Positions 21,030 through 25,033 of a stretch of 25,033 nucleotides of DNA are shown here, piece after piece. The notes under the pieces are model-generated. The model was not told the DNA's origin, did not search any database, and saw only the letters and a program-made list of their open reading frames with translations. Source of the DNA: Elysia marginata (taxonomy: Eukaryota > Mollusca > Gastropoda > Plakobranchidae). The DNA lies in NCBI GenBank assembly GCA_019649035.1, contig BMAT01007806.1, positions 502,752-527,784 on the forward strand, given 5' to 3'. Within the stretch, counting starts at the first letter, position 1. The number at the start of each line of letters is the position of its first letter. The translations under genes were made by a program, and so were the position numbers.

Positions 21030-24000
21030 GTAGTAGTAGTAGTAGTAGTAGTAGCAGCAGCAGTAGTAGTAGTAGTAGTAATAAGAAATTGTAACAACAT
21101 CATGCGAAGATACAACAGCAATTTTAATAGAGTCAATTATGGAAATATTACTGTTCACGTCAGCACATAGGGAAAAGATATTGGGTAGGAGGAGCCATAT
21201 AGGGATAAAAATGCACCATAATTTTCCTGTGTTATGATGAATTCTTAAGATATATTCCAATTCCAAAATGATTAGAAGGGCTAGCTATAACTTCTGTTTG
21301 ATATAGATAATTTCGGTTGAGGAGCGGAAACGTTAGATCCTGTCTCACCTTTTTCATAATATGTTCACTCTTCTGAAGGGAAGACCTCCCGAGGCTTCCA
21401 TACCTGACGATGGTAATCAAAGAGGCCATGCGACTGCATTCGCCTGTGCCTTTTATTCAGAGGATTCTCACAGCGGACACGGAGATTGATGGCAAAACAG
21501 CGCCTGCTGGTACCTTGGTCAATTGCGTGCTTTATAACATCCACCATAACCCTGCCGTTTGGCCGGATTCCTTGGTAAGAAAGACGTATGAACTATGCCT
21601 GATTGCAGGACAAAGCGCGACACACGCCATTTTTTACTCTTCTGTAAACCTGGCATTTAAATCAATGCCAGACTATTTTCGCAATGTGGGTAAGTAATCA
21701 CGCCGACCACAAACACAGACTGTAACAGGTTTGGGACTGTAATGAATGTGACGGTTCCAATGCAACCAACAAAACACAATTTGTAAAAGTTTCCAAGCTA
21801 TCAAATGATTTATTAACTAAATGGATGTATAGCGTAGTTTATAAATGAACAGTTATAATATGTATATGTTACTTTAAACACTAATTAACAAGATTTACCA
21901 AAATTAACCATCAAAAGGAATAAAACTTAAAAGTAACAAAAATAAAAAAAAAACAACATGAAAGTTAATGAAACTTAGAAATCAATTGTTCTACTACAGG
22001 TTCCTAATTAGTCAGGTACGTTACCCTCTCAACCATGTTGCAACCTCCAGTCACACAAGATATCACACTTAACTACTATATCAAAGTCAACATTAAGTGT
22101 CTATGAACTTGTGCTGTTTCTCCAAGTGTTGCATCAGGTACAGTACGTACTAGTAATCCATAAATCCAGCTTGGTCGGTACTAATGTAAAACCTCCACAT
22201 AAAAGTGTTCATGTGAGTTTCAAAACAAATACTTTTAACAAGATATTATATTCACATTAGCATAAGTGGCTTTAAAATGTTCTGTTCTTTAAAATAGTTG
22301 TCCCAGCTCTGGACACGCACACAGTGATTGCTTCTTGGTATGATTTATCTTGCTTGCAGCTTATAGCCCAGCCTCTTTCGGCTCTTTCACTAAATTTGTA
22401 AAACTCACATGAACATTTTGATGTGGAGGTTTTACGTTAGTACTGACCAAGCTGGATTGATGGATTACTAGTACGTACTGTACCTGACGCAACACGTGGA
22501 GAAACAGCACAAGTTCATAGACACTTATTGACTCTGATATAGTATAGTTGAGTGTGATATTTTGTGTGACTGGAGGTTGCAACCTGGTTGAGAGGGTAAC
22601 GTACTTGACTAATTAGGAACCTCATCAAATACCGGTAAAAAGTTTTTCGACCTCCTCAACTCCTGCTTCCCACCAAACCACAAGTTACACAAAATTGTCA
22701 ACAAAAACACCGTCAAACTCAGCTATAGCTGCATGCCCAACATAAAACAAATCATTAGCAGCCACAACAAACAGATAATCAAAAAATCTTCAAATAAAGC
22801 CAGTACAAACAAATTGTGTAACTGCAGGGAGAAACCATCTTGTCCCCTCCAAGGAAAATGTCTTGAACAAAGCCTAGTCTACCAAGCAACCGTTTCAGAA
22901 ACAAACACCAACAAAATAGACACCTACATAGGCATAACAGAGAACACATTTAAGACGCGATTTAACCAGCATATGTCAAGCTTCAGACTACCCCACAAAA
23001 AGTCGGCCACGGCTCTCAGCGAACACGTGTGGAAACTAAAAGATAATAAAAGGGACTTCAAAATTTCATGGGAGATTATTGAAAAATCAGCGGCTTACTC
23101 CACTAAAACAAAAAAAATGCAACTTGTGCCTTTCAGAAAAGCATTTCATTTTAGAGAAGAAACCAACCCTTAACAAAAGAAAGGAAATATTATCAACATG
23201 TATGCACACCAGGAAATATTTACTAAAAAACACAAAGTAATCGAGGCGACACAACGACGAACTAGATCTAAACGGGCATGACGGGGCGATCGAAATAGAA
23301 GCAGTACCTGACGACGCGCCAGAAGAAGAAGGCGAGAAACACTGAATCGTACATAAATAAGGTAGGACTAGGCTACCATGTATACAAAAGCGCCTTATAC
23401 AAGTTGAGCACTGTATTTCATGACATATAAAACCTAGAATCTATCCAATATTATCTATCCATATGGAGCAGGTAATAACAATTCTCACCAGAGCCGATAG
23501 AATTCACAAATTGAAAACTTAAAACAGTGACCCAATAACACAGAGTCCTCAAGTGTACGTCCTCTTCTTGAGTAACGTAAGTCTTCTAGAATGTCTAGCT
23601 CAAACCGCCGTGAGCAGACTGAGTCTTCGTGACTCCTCTGTCAAACAGTAAGACAGATCTTGAACGGAACACAGTAATCGCTACTGCTGCTCTGATGGAA
23701 TGGTCAGAAACCCTCCTTCATTTATACCAAATAAACTTGTTTACAGCCTTCTCCTTTTAAGGGCATGATACATCCCAATTTCCTTTTAAGGTAATGGGGC
23801 ATCCTAACCTGTCCTCCTACAGGTAATTGCTACTTCCGATTGAATATTTGTGGTCATGGTCACGCAATGTGTGCAGGAAAACCCCCGTAAATCAACGCGA
23901 AACACTCGCAGTTTCTATTGACCACCTTAGCAGGAGGCGTGATGCGCCCTATCCTATGTAATGGTGCACTTCCTCAGTATTGTTGCACCCCGGCGCAGCA

Positions 24001-24946
24001 TGTTATTATAGTAATCTTATCACCTCATTAATCTAGCTACAGCGCGGATGTTTACGTCAAATATATCGGTTCACTGACTTGAAGTTGCGCTATTACGCCC
24101 TCCTTTCTCTACTTAACGACAAACAAGTTGGAAAAATTTCCCCACGCAAAAGTATGATAAATAGAAATAAAATGGCATTTTGTGACAACTATGTTGTTTT
24201 CGTGTTTTTTAAGTAATTTGTGTTAAAGAAGCAATGAATGGACAAAGCTGCGGGTAACTCTATGAAATGATATATAAAATTTTAAAAAAAATGAACAAGA
24301 AAAGCAAATTTTTGCCAAATGGTTCGGCCTTTGTACGATTGTACCCTTAAACCTTTTGTTCGTTCTTAAAGGTAAATTATTTTTTATGTCATATCAGTGT
24401 ATCAATAGCACAGGACAAAAGGAATACAGTAGAGAGAAAACAGAAAAGATATTAAGTGTTGCTGGTTATTTTAAGAGGCGAGTAAAAACAATTTTGTGTT
24501 CATCGGCGTATCAAGACTAGCTCTTACTATTTTATCCTCGTCGTTGTTGTCAATGTTGTTGTGTCGTTGATGTTATTTTCGTCGTTTTTGTTTTTCAGTT
24601 ATATGCGTCTATTGAAATTAAACAGATTAAAATAGGAAATATAACATTTTCTTCAGTTGTTATTGCTGCCAAGTTACTTGTACAAAATTTTTTTAGATAC
24701 ATTTTTAAAACATCTGATTTGCAGATTGAATAAAATTTCAAATTTCTATAAGAAAAAAAAAGGAAATATAACTGGACTTTACAAAGAAACTTTAGTGTCA
24801 CCATCACTGCTTGATCTGTTCGTAAGTGTAACCATCTTTTCCCATTTTTTTTTACATTCTCAGAAATTTGACCCAAACAGGTTTTTGCCAGAGAATGTTG
24901 AGAAGAGGCACCCGTACTCCTTTGTGCCATTTTCAGCTGGGCCCAG
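5565..24946 (+). CDS. cytochrome P450, CYP4 clade (CYP4F-like), 10 exons, 3' end outside window
   Basis: The product is predicted to be a heme-thiolate monooxygenase anchored in the ER membrane. CYP4 enzymes typically hydroxylate fatty acids and eicosanoids at or near the omega position, using NADPH-P450 reductase. Ten exons join in perfect phase (165+145+173+125+63+124+145+130+196+83 nt) into 449 codons plus two bases. Visible landmarks are an N-terminal hydrophobic anchor (about residues 5-28), WxxxR of helix C (W130, R134), and [13 protein letters not shown] in the I helix (306-318). There E313 is the position that binds heme covalently in many CYP4 proteins, and D316-T317 is the acid-alcohol pair. 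ExxR of the K helix is E372/R375, the PERF-type segment is PNRF (426-429), and FSAGPR (445-450) begins the heme loop. The Cys ligand, expected about two residues later, is in an exon beyond the window. No stops or frameshifts occur in the exons, so the gene looks intact. The CYP4 call is secure; the subfamily and substrate are not. Confidence 0.93.
5795..6270 (+). pseudogene. RTE-like non-LTR retrotransposon C-terminal fragment (sense, intron 1)
   Basis: Read across three frames, the segment matches the C-terminal tail of RTE-like LINE polyproteins. It runs [15 protein letters not shown] (from the LLYGAETW motif), [18 protein letters not shown] sequence, then VEEVKT followed by a stop where RRW is usual, [14 protein letters not shown], a GKR..RPRG-WRRT stretch and finally GALCSH. 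Several frameshifts and stops are present. It begins only about 65 bp after the exon 1 donor, is 5'-truncated, and lacks the reverse transcriptase and endonuclease domains. The first part is in the reading frame of exon 1. Confidence 0.8.
6271..7182. other. intron 1 remainder
   Basis: This is AT-rich, with the splice acceptor for exon 2 at its end. An open frame of 115 codons at 6686-7033 has no recognisable domain and no coding signature I trust. Nothing else was seen. Confidence 0.5.
7183..7327 (+). CDS. CYP4 exon 2: helix A / beta-1 region
   Basis: The acceptor is CACCAG|TACCCT, phase 0. It reads [12 protein letters not shown] at the start and [14 protein letters not shown] at the end, matching the helix A to helix B region of CYP4 proteins (the typical V-HP-...-ILK motif). 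The donor is G|GTGAGT in phase 1, splitting Glu104. It is not in any long open frame because both ends are closed by intronic stops. Confidence 0.92.
7328..8488. other. intron 2, first part, nothing seen
   Basis: About 1.2 kb of AT-rich intronic sequence with no recognisable element, apart from a G-rich patch (GGGGTGGGGAGGGGG) near 7647-7661. Confidence 0.5.
8489..8750. repeat. tandem array of 55-58 bp units in intron 2
   Basis: The AGTGTT core recurs at 8505, 8561, 8619, 8674 and 8709, giving spacings of 56, 58, 55 and 35. A full unit reads CTACTAAAGAAACTTGAAAA, then AGTGTTAAACCAGCCATTTC, then ACAGACTTTTTTACT. The first copy is degenerate and the last is internally shortened. An isolated piece of the same unit (ACTAAAGAAACTTGAAAAAC) occurs at about 9083-9102, on the other side of a retroposon. 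Confidence 0.85.
8751..9082 (+). mobile_element. retroposon-like insertion with (ATT)n tail
   Basis: About 330 bp separate two parts of the tandem array and end in TTGTAAAGAGCTTCGAGCC, then GGCGCTAGAAAATAAC and (ATT)4. The latter part (about 9014-9082) matches the hairpin-plus-TATAA-like 3' end of SINEs and LINEs followed by a short microsatellite. TTACT occurs at both junctions and could be the target duplication. The 5' part holds no tRNA-like promoter that I can identify, and the open frame at 8825-9007 is low-complexity. It may equally be a 5'-truncated LINE 3' UTR. Confidence 0.5.
9197..9291. repeat. (CAG)6(TAG)25 microsatellite in intron 2
   Basis: Six CAG triplets run directly into about 25 perfect TAG (GTA) triplets, ending roughly 180 bp before the exon 3 acceptor. 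Open frames on both strands through it encode only homopolymeric Leu or Val and are artefacts. Confidence 0.95.
9474..9646 (+). CDS. CYP4 exon 3: helix C, WxxxR
   Basis: The acceptor is TTCAAAG|AACCG. Residues 104-161 include [10 protein letters not shown], then [17 protein letters not shown], the helix-C segment that contacts a heme propionate (W130 and R134). The [10 protein letters not shown] stretch is strongly typical of CYP4. The donor is GTG|GTACGT, phase 0. Confidence 0.95.
9647..10640. other. intron 3, first part, nothing seen
   Basis: About 1 kb of AT-rich sequence without a recognisable gene or element. Confidence 0.5.
10641..10730. repeat. degenerate (TAG)n tract
   Basis: GTAGTAGTAG triplets are interspersed with TAA, TGG and CAG variants. 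The purity is lower than at 9197, suggesting an older expansion. The minus-strand open frame through it also crosses the N run and is not a gene. Confidence 0.8.
10822..10927. other. assembly gap (106 N)
   Basis: The run of N lies within intron 3. The true length of the missing sequence is unknown. Exons 3 and 4 join in phase, and the protein length matches CYP4 across the join, so a missing P450 exon here is unlikely. Confidence 0.98.
10970..11152 (+). other. stop-free, GC-richer island of unknown origin after the gap
   Basis: Sixty codons between stops at 10967 and 11150 read through with no interruption, with locally higher GC than the flanks, as in the P450 exons. The translation includes [18 protein letters not shown], then [18 protein letters not shown] and a basic tail [10 protein letters not shown] before TAA. 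CAG precedes base 10983 and could act as a splice acceptor. I do not recognise the family. It could be a terminal exon of a nested gene, a retrocopy fragment or a transposon remnant, or chance. Confidence 0.3.
11153..12281. other. intron 3, middle part
   Basis: No coding region was recognised. It is purine-rich from about 11370 to 11600, which opens minus-strand frames without meaning. An 8-bp inverted repeat GGGGGTCT (11917-11924) and AGACCCCC (11946-11953) encloses a 21-nt loop. Confidence 0.5.
12282..12333. repeat. (CT)n(CA)n compound microsatellite
   Basis: About 15 CT units run directly into about 11 CA units. The same (CT)n(CA)n order recurs at 13362-13399. Confidence 0.95.
12447..12600. 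repeat. degenerate (TAG)n / (GTA)n tract
   Basis: Imperfect GTAGTA, TAGTGG and TAGCAG triplets run for about 150 bp. The overlapping 203-codon minus-strand frame owes its length to this tract and the adjacent microsatellite. Confidence 0.8.
12675..12820 (+). mobile_element. possible pogo/Tigger-like transposon end
   Basis: TA followed by CAGTGGAATCCGCGAGAAGT resembles the terminal inverted repeat of pogo/Tigger DNA transposons, which begin CAGTGGAA-C and insert at TA. Subterminal motifs AAAGTCAACACCTCGT (12707-12722) and TAAGTCAACATCTCGT (12797-12812) repeat the AAGTCAAC theme. The matching opposite end was not found nearby, so this is a one-ended remnant at best. Confidence 0.35.
12821..13323. 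other. intron 3, GC-richer patch then AT-rich sequence
   Basis: Bases 12920-13070 are richer in GC than the surroundings, and a plus-strand frame of 87 codons (12819-13082) crosses them. No domain is recognisable and no splice sites are convincing. GTGGGTGGGTGAGTGGG at about 12879 is a short simple repeat. Confidence 0.4.
13324..13399. repeat. (GTCT)n(CT)n(CA)n compound microsatellite
   Basis: About ten GTCT tetramers, one interrupted (GTAT), are followed by about 12 CT and then 7-8 CA units. Confidence 0.95.
13400..14161. other. intron 3, last part, with (CA)n near the exon 4 acceptor
   Basis: This is AT-rich with no gene. A pure (CA)11-12 tract at 14056-14078 lies about 85 bp before exon 4. 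The branch-point region and pyrimidine tract (TTTTTGTCTCTTTTG) follow it. Confidence 0.6.
14162..14286 (+). CDS. CYP4 exon 4: helix D-E region
   Basis: The acceptor is CTCCAAAG|GAAAAG, phase 0, following a pyrimidine tract and a (CA)n microsatellite. It encodes EKFVKAANT, then [18 protein letters not shown] and [10 protein letters not shown], aligning with the CYP4 helix D/E segment (F-V-..-TLDII-.C). The donor is GG|GTAAGA, phase 2. The preceding intron of 4515 bp is the largest here and contains the sequence gap. The phase match and protein length argue that no exon is lost in it. Confidence 0.9.
14287..14834. other. intron 4 (548 bp), nothing seen
   Basis: This is the shortest intron of the gene. 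No repeats or elements were recognised. Confidence 0.6.
14835..14897 (+). CDS. CYP4 exon 5: helix F start (63 nt)
   Basis: This is the smallest exon. Acceptor GACGACAG|GAATAAA and donor TT|GTGAGT give phases that fit exons 4 and 6. It encodes [20 protein letters not shown], matching the CYP4 segment where Y-.AV..L..L...R precedes the long helix F loop. It is far too short to stand out as an open frame. Confidence 0.88.
14898..16005. other. intron 5 (1108 bp), nothing seen
   Basis: AT-rich intronic sequence. No transposon, tandem repeat or coding signature was recognised. Confidence 0.55.
16006..16129 (+). CDS. CYP4 exon 6: helix F/G region
   Basis: The acceptor is GTTTTCAG|CCAGCC. It encodes [20 protein letters not shown], then [19 protein letters not shown]. 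The pattern of an aromatic-rich P-W-H-.DF.F.LT..G..F followed by C..VH......I..R is typical of CYP4. The donor is TTG|GTGTGT, phase 0. A minus-strand open frame overlapping this exon (15899-16120) is its shadow. Confidence 0.92.
16490..18035 (-). pseudogene. antisense RTE-like non-LTR retrotransposon, reverse transcriptase part (intron 6)
   Basis: On the minus strand, from right to left, conserved blocks appear in the order expected of an RTE-like polyprotein. They are an RT finger block ([20 protein letters not shown], about 17740-17665), [14 protein letters not shown] (about 17560-17525) and [20 protein letters not shown], then QG with [10 protein letters not shown] (about 17475-17365). Next come ALLSHS (17270-17255), a thumb remnant with FAYLGS, KTWIF in place of [15 protein letters not shown] (about 16750) and [10 protein letters not shown] (16650). 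Between the RSC-DQ block and the VIH block, the part carrying motif A (the FDSV-type Asp) is missing. At the FADD site, D-E followed by a stop replaces the catalytic pair. Multiple frameshifts are present, so it is dead. Plus-strand frames at 16461-16950 are its shadows. Confidence 0.85.
18036..18583. other. intron 6, right part
   Basis: This could be further decayed 5' sequence of the antisense retrotransposon, but I cannot read conserved blocks in it. It ends with the pyrimidine tract and TTTTTACAG acceptor of exon 7. Confidence 0.4.
18584..18728 (+). CDS. CYP4 exon 7: helix H to I-helix, CYP4 signature
   Basis: The acceptor is TTTTTACAG|CAACAC, phase 0. A hydrophilic linker with several K/R residues is followed by [20 protein letters not shown], the usual FLD-L-.A.D..G..L.. 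block, and by [11 protein letters not shown]. The exon ends one base into the glycine codon of FEGHDTT, so the CYP4 signature is split between exons 7 and 8. The last complete codon is Glu313, the covalent heme-link position. Confidence 0.95.
18729..19015. other. intron 7, first part, nothing seen
   Basis: AT-rich intronic sequence with the exon 7 donor at its left end. No element was recognised. Confidence 0.5.
19016..19220 (+). mobile_element. SINE/LINE 3' tail with (ATT)n end
   Basis: GCGCTTTGAGCCTTTTGTAA followed by AAGCGCTATATAAGTG (about 19150-19186) and an ATT-rich tail is the widespread metazoan retroposon 3' end, with a GCGCTT...AAGCGC hairpin before TATATAA. It resembles the copy at 9014-9082. 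The 5' extent is uncertain, and no A/B-box promoter was identified. Confidence 0.6.
19221..20613. other. intron 7, remainder
   Basis: It contains a (GT)n tract at about 19981-19996 and a GC-richer block (about 19330-19490) with the motif CACATTATCCTGACACCGGG. That block may belong to an interspersed repeat but I cannot classify it. No gene was seen. Confidence 0.45.
20614..20743 (+). CDS. CYP4 exon 8: I-helix to J-helix
   Basis: The acceptor is CAATCAAG|GCCACG. It completes Gly314 and encodes [20 protein letters not shown], then [17 protein letters not shown]. This is the I-helix oxygen-activation segment followed by helix J (LA.HPE.Q......E). The donor is TG|GTGAGA, phase 2. A plus-strand open frame that runs through it in another frame is spurious. 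Confidence 0.94.
20850..21080. repeat. (TAG)n/(TAA)n/(CAG)n triplet tract in intron 8
   Basis: Mixed TAG, CAG and TAA triplets cover about 230 bp. They include a nearly pure (TAA)16 run at about 20980-21028, flanked on both sides by (TAG)n and by (CAG)n islands. It lies about 110 bp after the exon 8 donor. Overlapping frames encode homopolymers on both strands and are artefacts. Confidence 0.93.
21379..21574 (+). CDS. CYP4 exon 9: K helix, ExxR
   Basis: The acceptor is TTCTGAAG|GGAAGAC. It completes Trp357 and encodes [19 protein letters not shown], where E372 and R375 form the invariant ExxR. It continues through HSPVPFIQR, the beta strands around DGKTAPAGT, and [13 protein letters not shown], the CYP4-typical H-N...WPD segment. 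The donor is TTG|GTAAGA, phase 0. Confidence 0.96.
21575..21997. other. intron 9, first part, nothing seen
   Basis: AT-rich intronic sequence between exon 9 and the inverted-repeat element. The exon 9 frame continues open for about 40 codons past the donor, without P450 similarity. Confidence 0.5.
21998..22622. mobile_element. 625-bp foldback (long inverted-repeat) element
   Basis: The left arm (21998 to about 22220) starts AGGTTCCTAATTAGTCAGGT. The right arm (about 22402-22622) ends in its reverse complement with one change (ACTTGACTAATTAGGAACCT). The arms match almost throughout, by eye about nine bases in ten or better over roughly 220 bp, including TGTCTATGAACTTGTGCTGT and CAGTACGTACTAGTAATCCA. 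The spacer of about 180 bp is single-copy and noncoding. No obvious target duplication flanks it. It codes for nothing (the minus-strand frame at 22361-22582 is chance), so it is a non-autonomous foldback element or an inverted duplication. It is transcribed as part of the intron. Confidence 0.85.
22622..23240 (+). pseudogene. Penelope-like element, C-terminal GIY-YIG endonuclease fragment (5' truncated)
   Basis: An open frame from 22622, with no start codon of its own, reads [20 protein letters not shown] and [20 protein letters not shown], the linker after the reverse transcriptase of Penelope-like elements. It continues with the Cys cluster [15 protein letters not shown], then LVYQATV and [16 protein letters not shown], the GIY-YIG core with its Arg, and [10 protein letters not shown]. 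The frame breaks at about 23165. The family C-terminus [20 protein letters not shown] continues in the next frame (23166-23237, stop at 23238), so one frameshift has occurred. No reverse transcriptase domain is present; the left end coincides with the right end of the foldback element. Function in place is unlikely. Confidence 0.88.
23241..24863. other. intron 9, right part
   Basis: The first 200 bp or so may be the 3' UTR of the Penelope-like element. At about 23752-23814 two similar segments of about 30 bp (TCCTTTTAAGGGCATGATAC and TCCTTTTAAGGTAATGGGGC) lie in tandem. No gene was recognised. The pyrimidine tract and CTCAG acceptor of exon 10 end the intron. Confidence 0.45.
24864..24946 (+). 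CDS. CYP4 exon 10: meander and start of heme loop
   Basis: The acceptor is ACATTCTCAG|AAATTT, phase 0. It encodes [20 protein letters not shown] followed by VPFSAGP and two bases (AG) of an Arg codon; the donor is AG|GTAAAG. PNRF replaces the more usual PERF, a common variation. The next exon, expected to begin NC.G and carry the cysteine ligand plus roughly 60 further residues, lies to the right of the window. Confidence 0.93.
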
Positions 24947-25033
24947 GTAAAGCAGTAATAGTCTAACAGAGACCTATTGTTTTCTTTTTGGCGACAATGC
25001 AATGCGCCTTCTTTTTAGTAATTTTTTTTTTTT
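24947..25033. other. intron 10, start only
   Basis: The exon 10 donor GTAAAG is followed by intronic sequence to the window edge, ending in a T run. Confidence 0.7.

Noticed and set aside
20912..21266. Open frames encoding poly-Tyr, poly-Ile and poly-Thr
   Set aside because: These are artefacts of the (TAA)n/(TAG)n tract in intron 8.
22361..22582. Minus-strand 73-codon open frame
   Set aside because: It lies inside one arm of the foldback element and has no recognisable similarity. The matching frame in the other arm is not maintained.
24595..25002. 135-codon minus-strand frame at the right end
   Set aside because: It overlaps exon 10 on the opposite strand and has no recognisable domain.

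Overview
The window is AT-rich metazoan genomic DNA. It is dominated by one spliced cytochrome P450 gene on the + strand, surrounded and invaded by decayed transposable elements and simple repeats. Features pointing to an animal genome are multi-exon coding with GT-AG introns in all three phases, a CYP4-clade P450, mariner, RTE-like and Penelope-like element fossils, and long (TAG)n, (TAA)n, (CT)n and (CA)n tracts. The particular RTE-like and GIY-YIG Penelope families, and the GCGCTTTGAG...AGCGCTATATAA retroposon tails, suggest a lophotrochozoan, most likely a mollusc. That placement is an inference. There is one assembly gap, a run of N at 10822-10927.

Layout. Bases 1-5564 are 5' flank without a gene. 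They hold a 37-bp minisatellite split by a solo LTR (837-1190), a mariner transposase fossil (about 1585-1870), an 18-bp perfect palindrome (2140-2157), a TC-rich tract (2290-2750), a (TAA/TAG)n retroposon tail (3581-3660) and a 56-bp tandem array (4667-4985). Bases 5565-24946 hold ten exons of the P450 gene. These join in consistent phase into 449 codons plus two bases: N-terminal membrane anchor, helix-C WxxxR, the CYP4 I-helix signature [13 protein letters not shown], the K-helix ExxR, the PxRF segment and the start of the heme-binding loop (FSAGPR). The gene runs off the right edge, so the exon carrying the heme-ligand cysteine and the C-terminus is not in the window.

The introns carry a sense RTE-like fragment (intron 1), a tandem array interrupted by a retroposon (intron 2), a pogo/Tigger-like end and an unexplained stop-free island (intron 3), an antisense RTE-like reverse transcriptase pseudogene (intron 6), a SINE-like tail (intron 7), triplet-repeat tracts (introns 2, 3, 8), and in intron 9 a 625-bp inverted-repeat element directly abutting a 5'-truncated Penelope-like GIY-YIG fragment.

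Biology. Only the P450 looks functional; the rest is mobile-element debris or simple sequence. I found no multi-gene system, CRISPR array, rRNA, tRNA or operon. The most notable structures are the long foldback element next to the Penelope fragment, the solo LTR with a clean target-site duplication inside a minisatellite, and a readable fusion of the P450 anchor into a retrotransposon fragment if intron 1 is retained.
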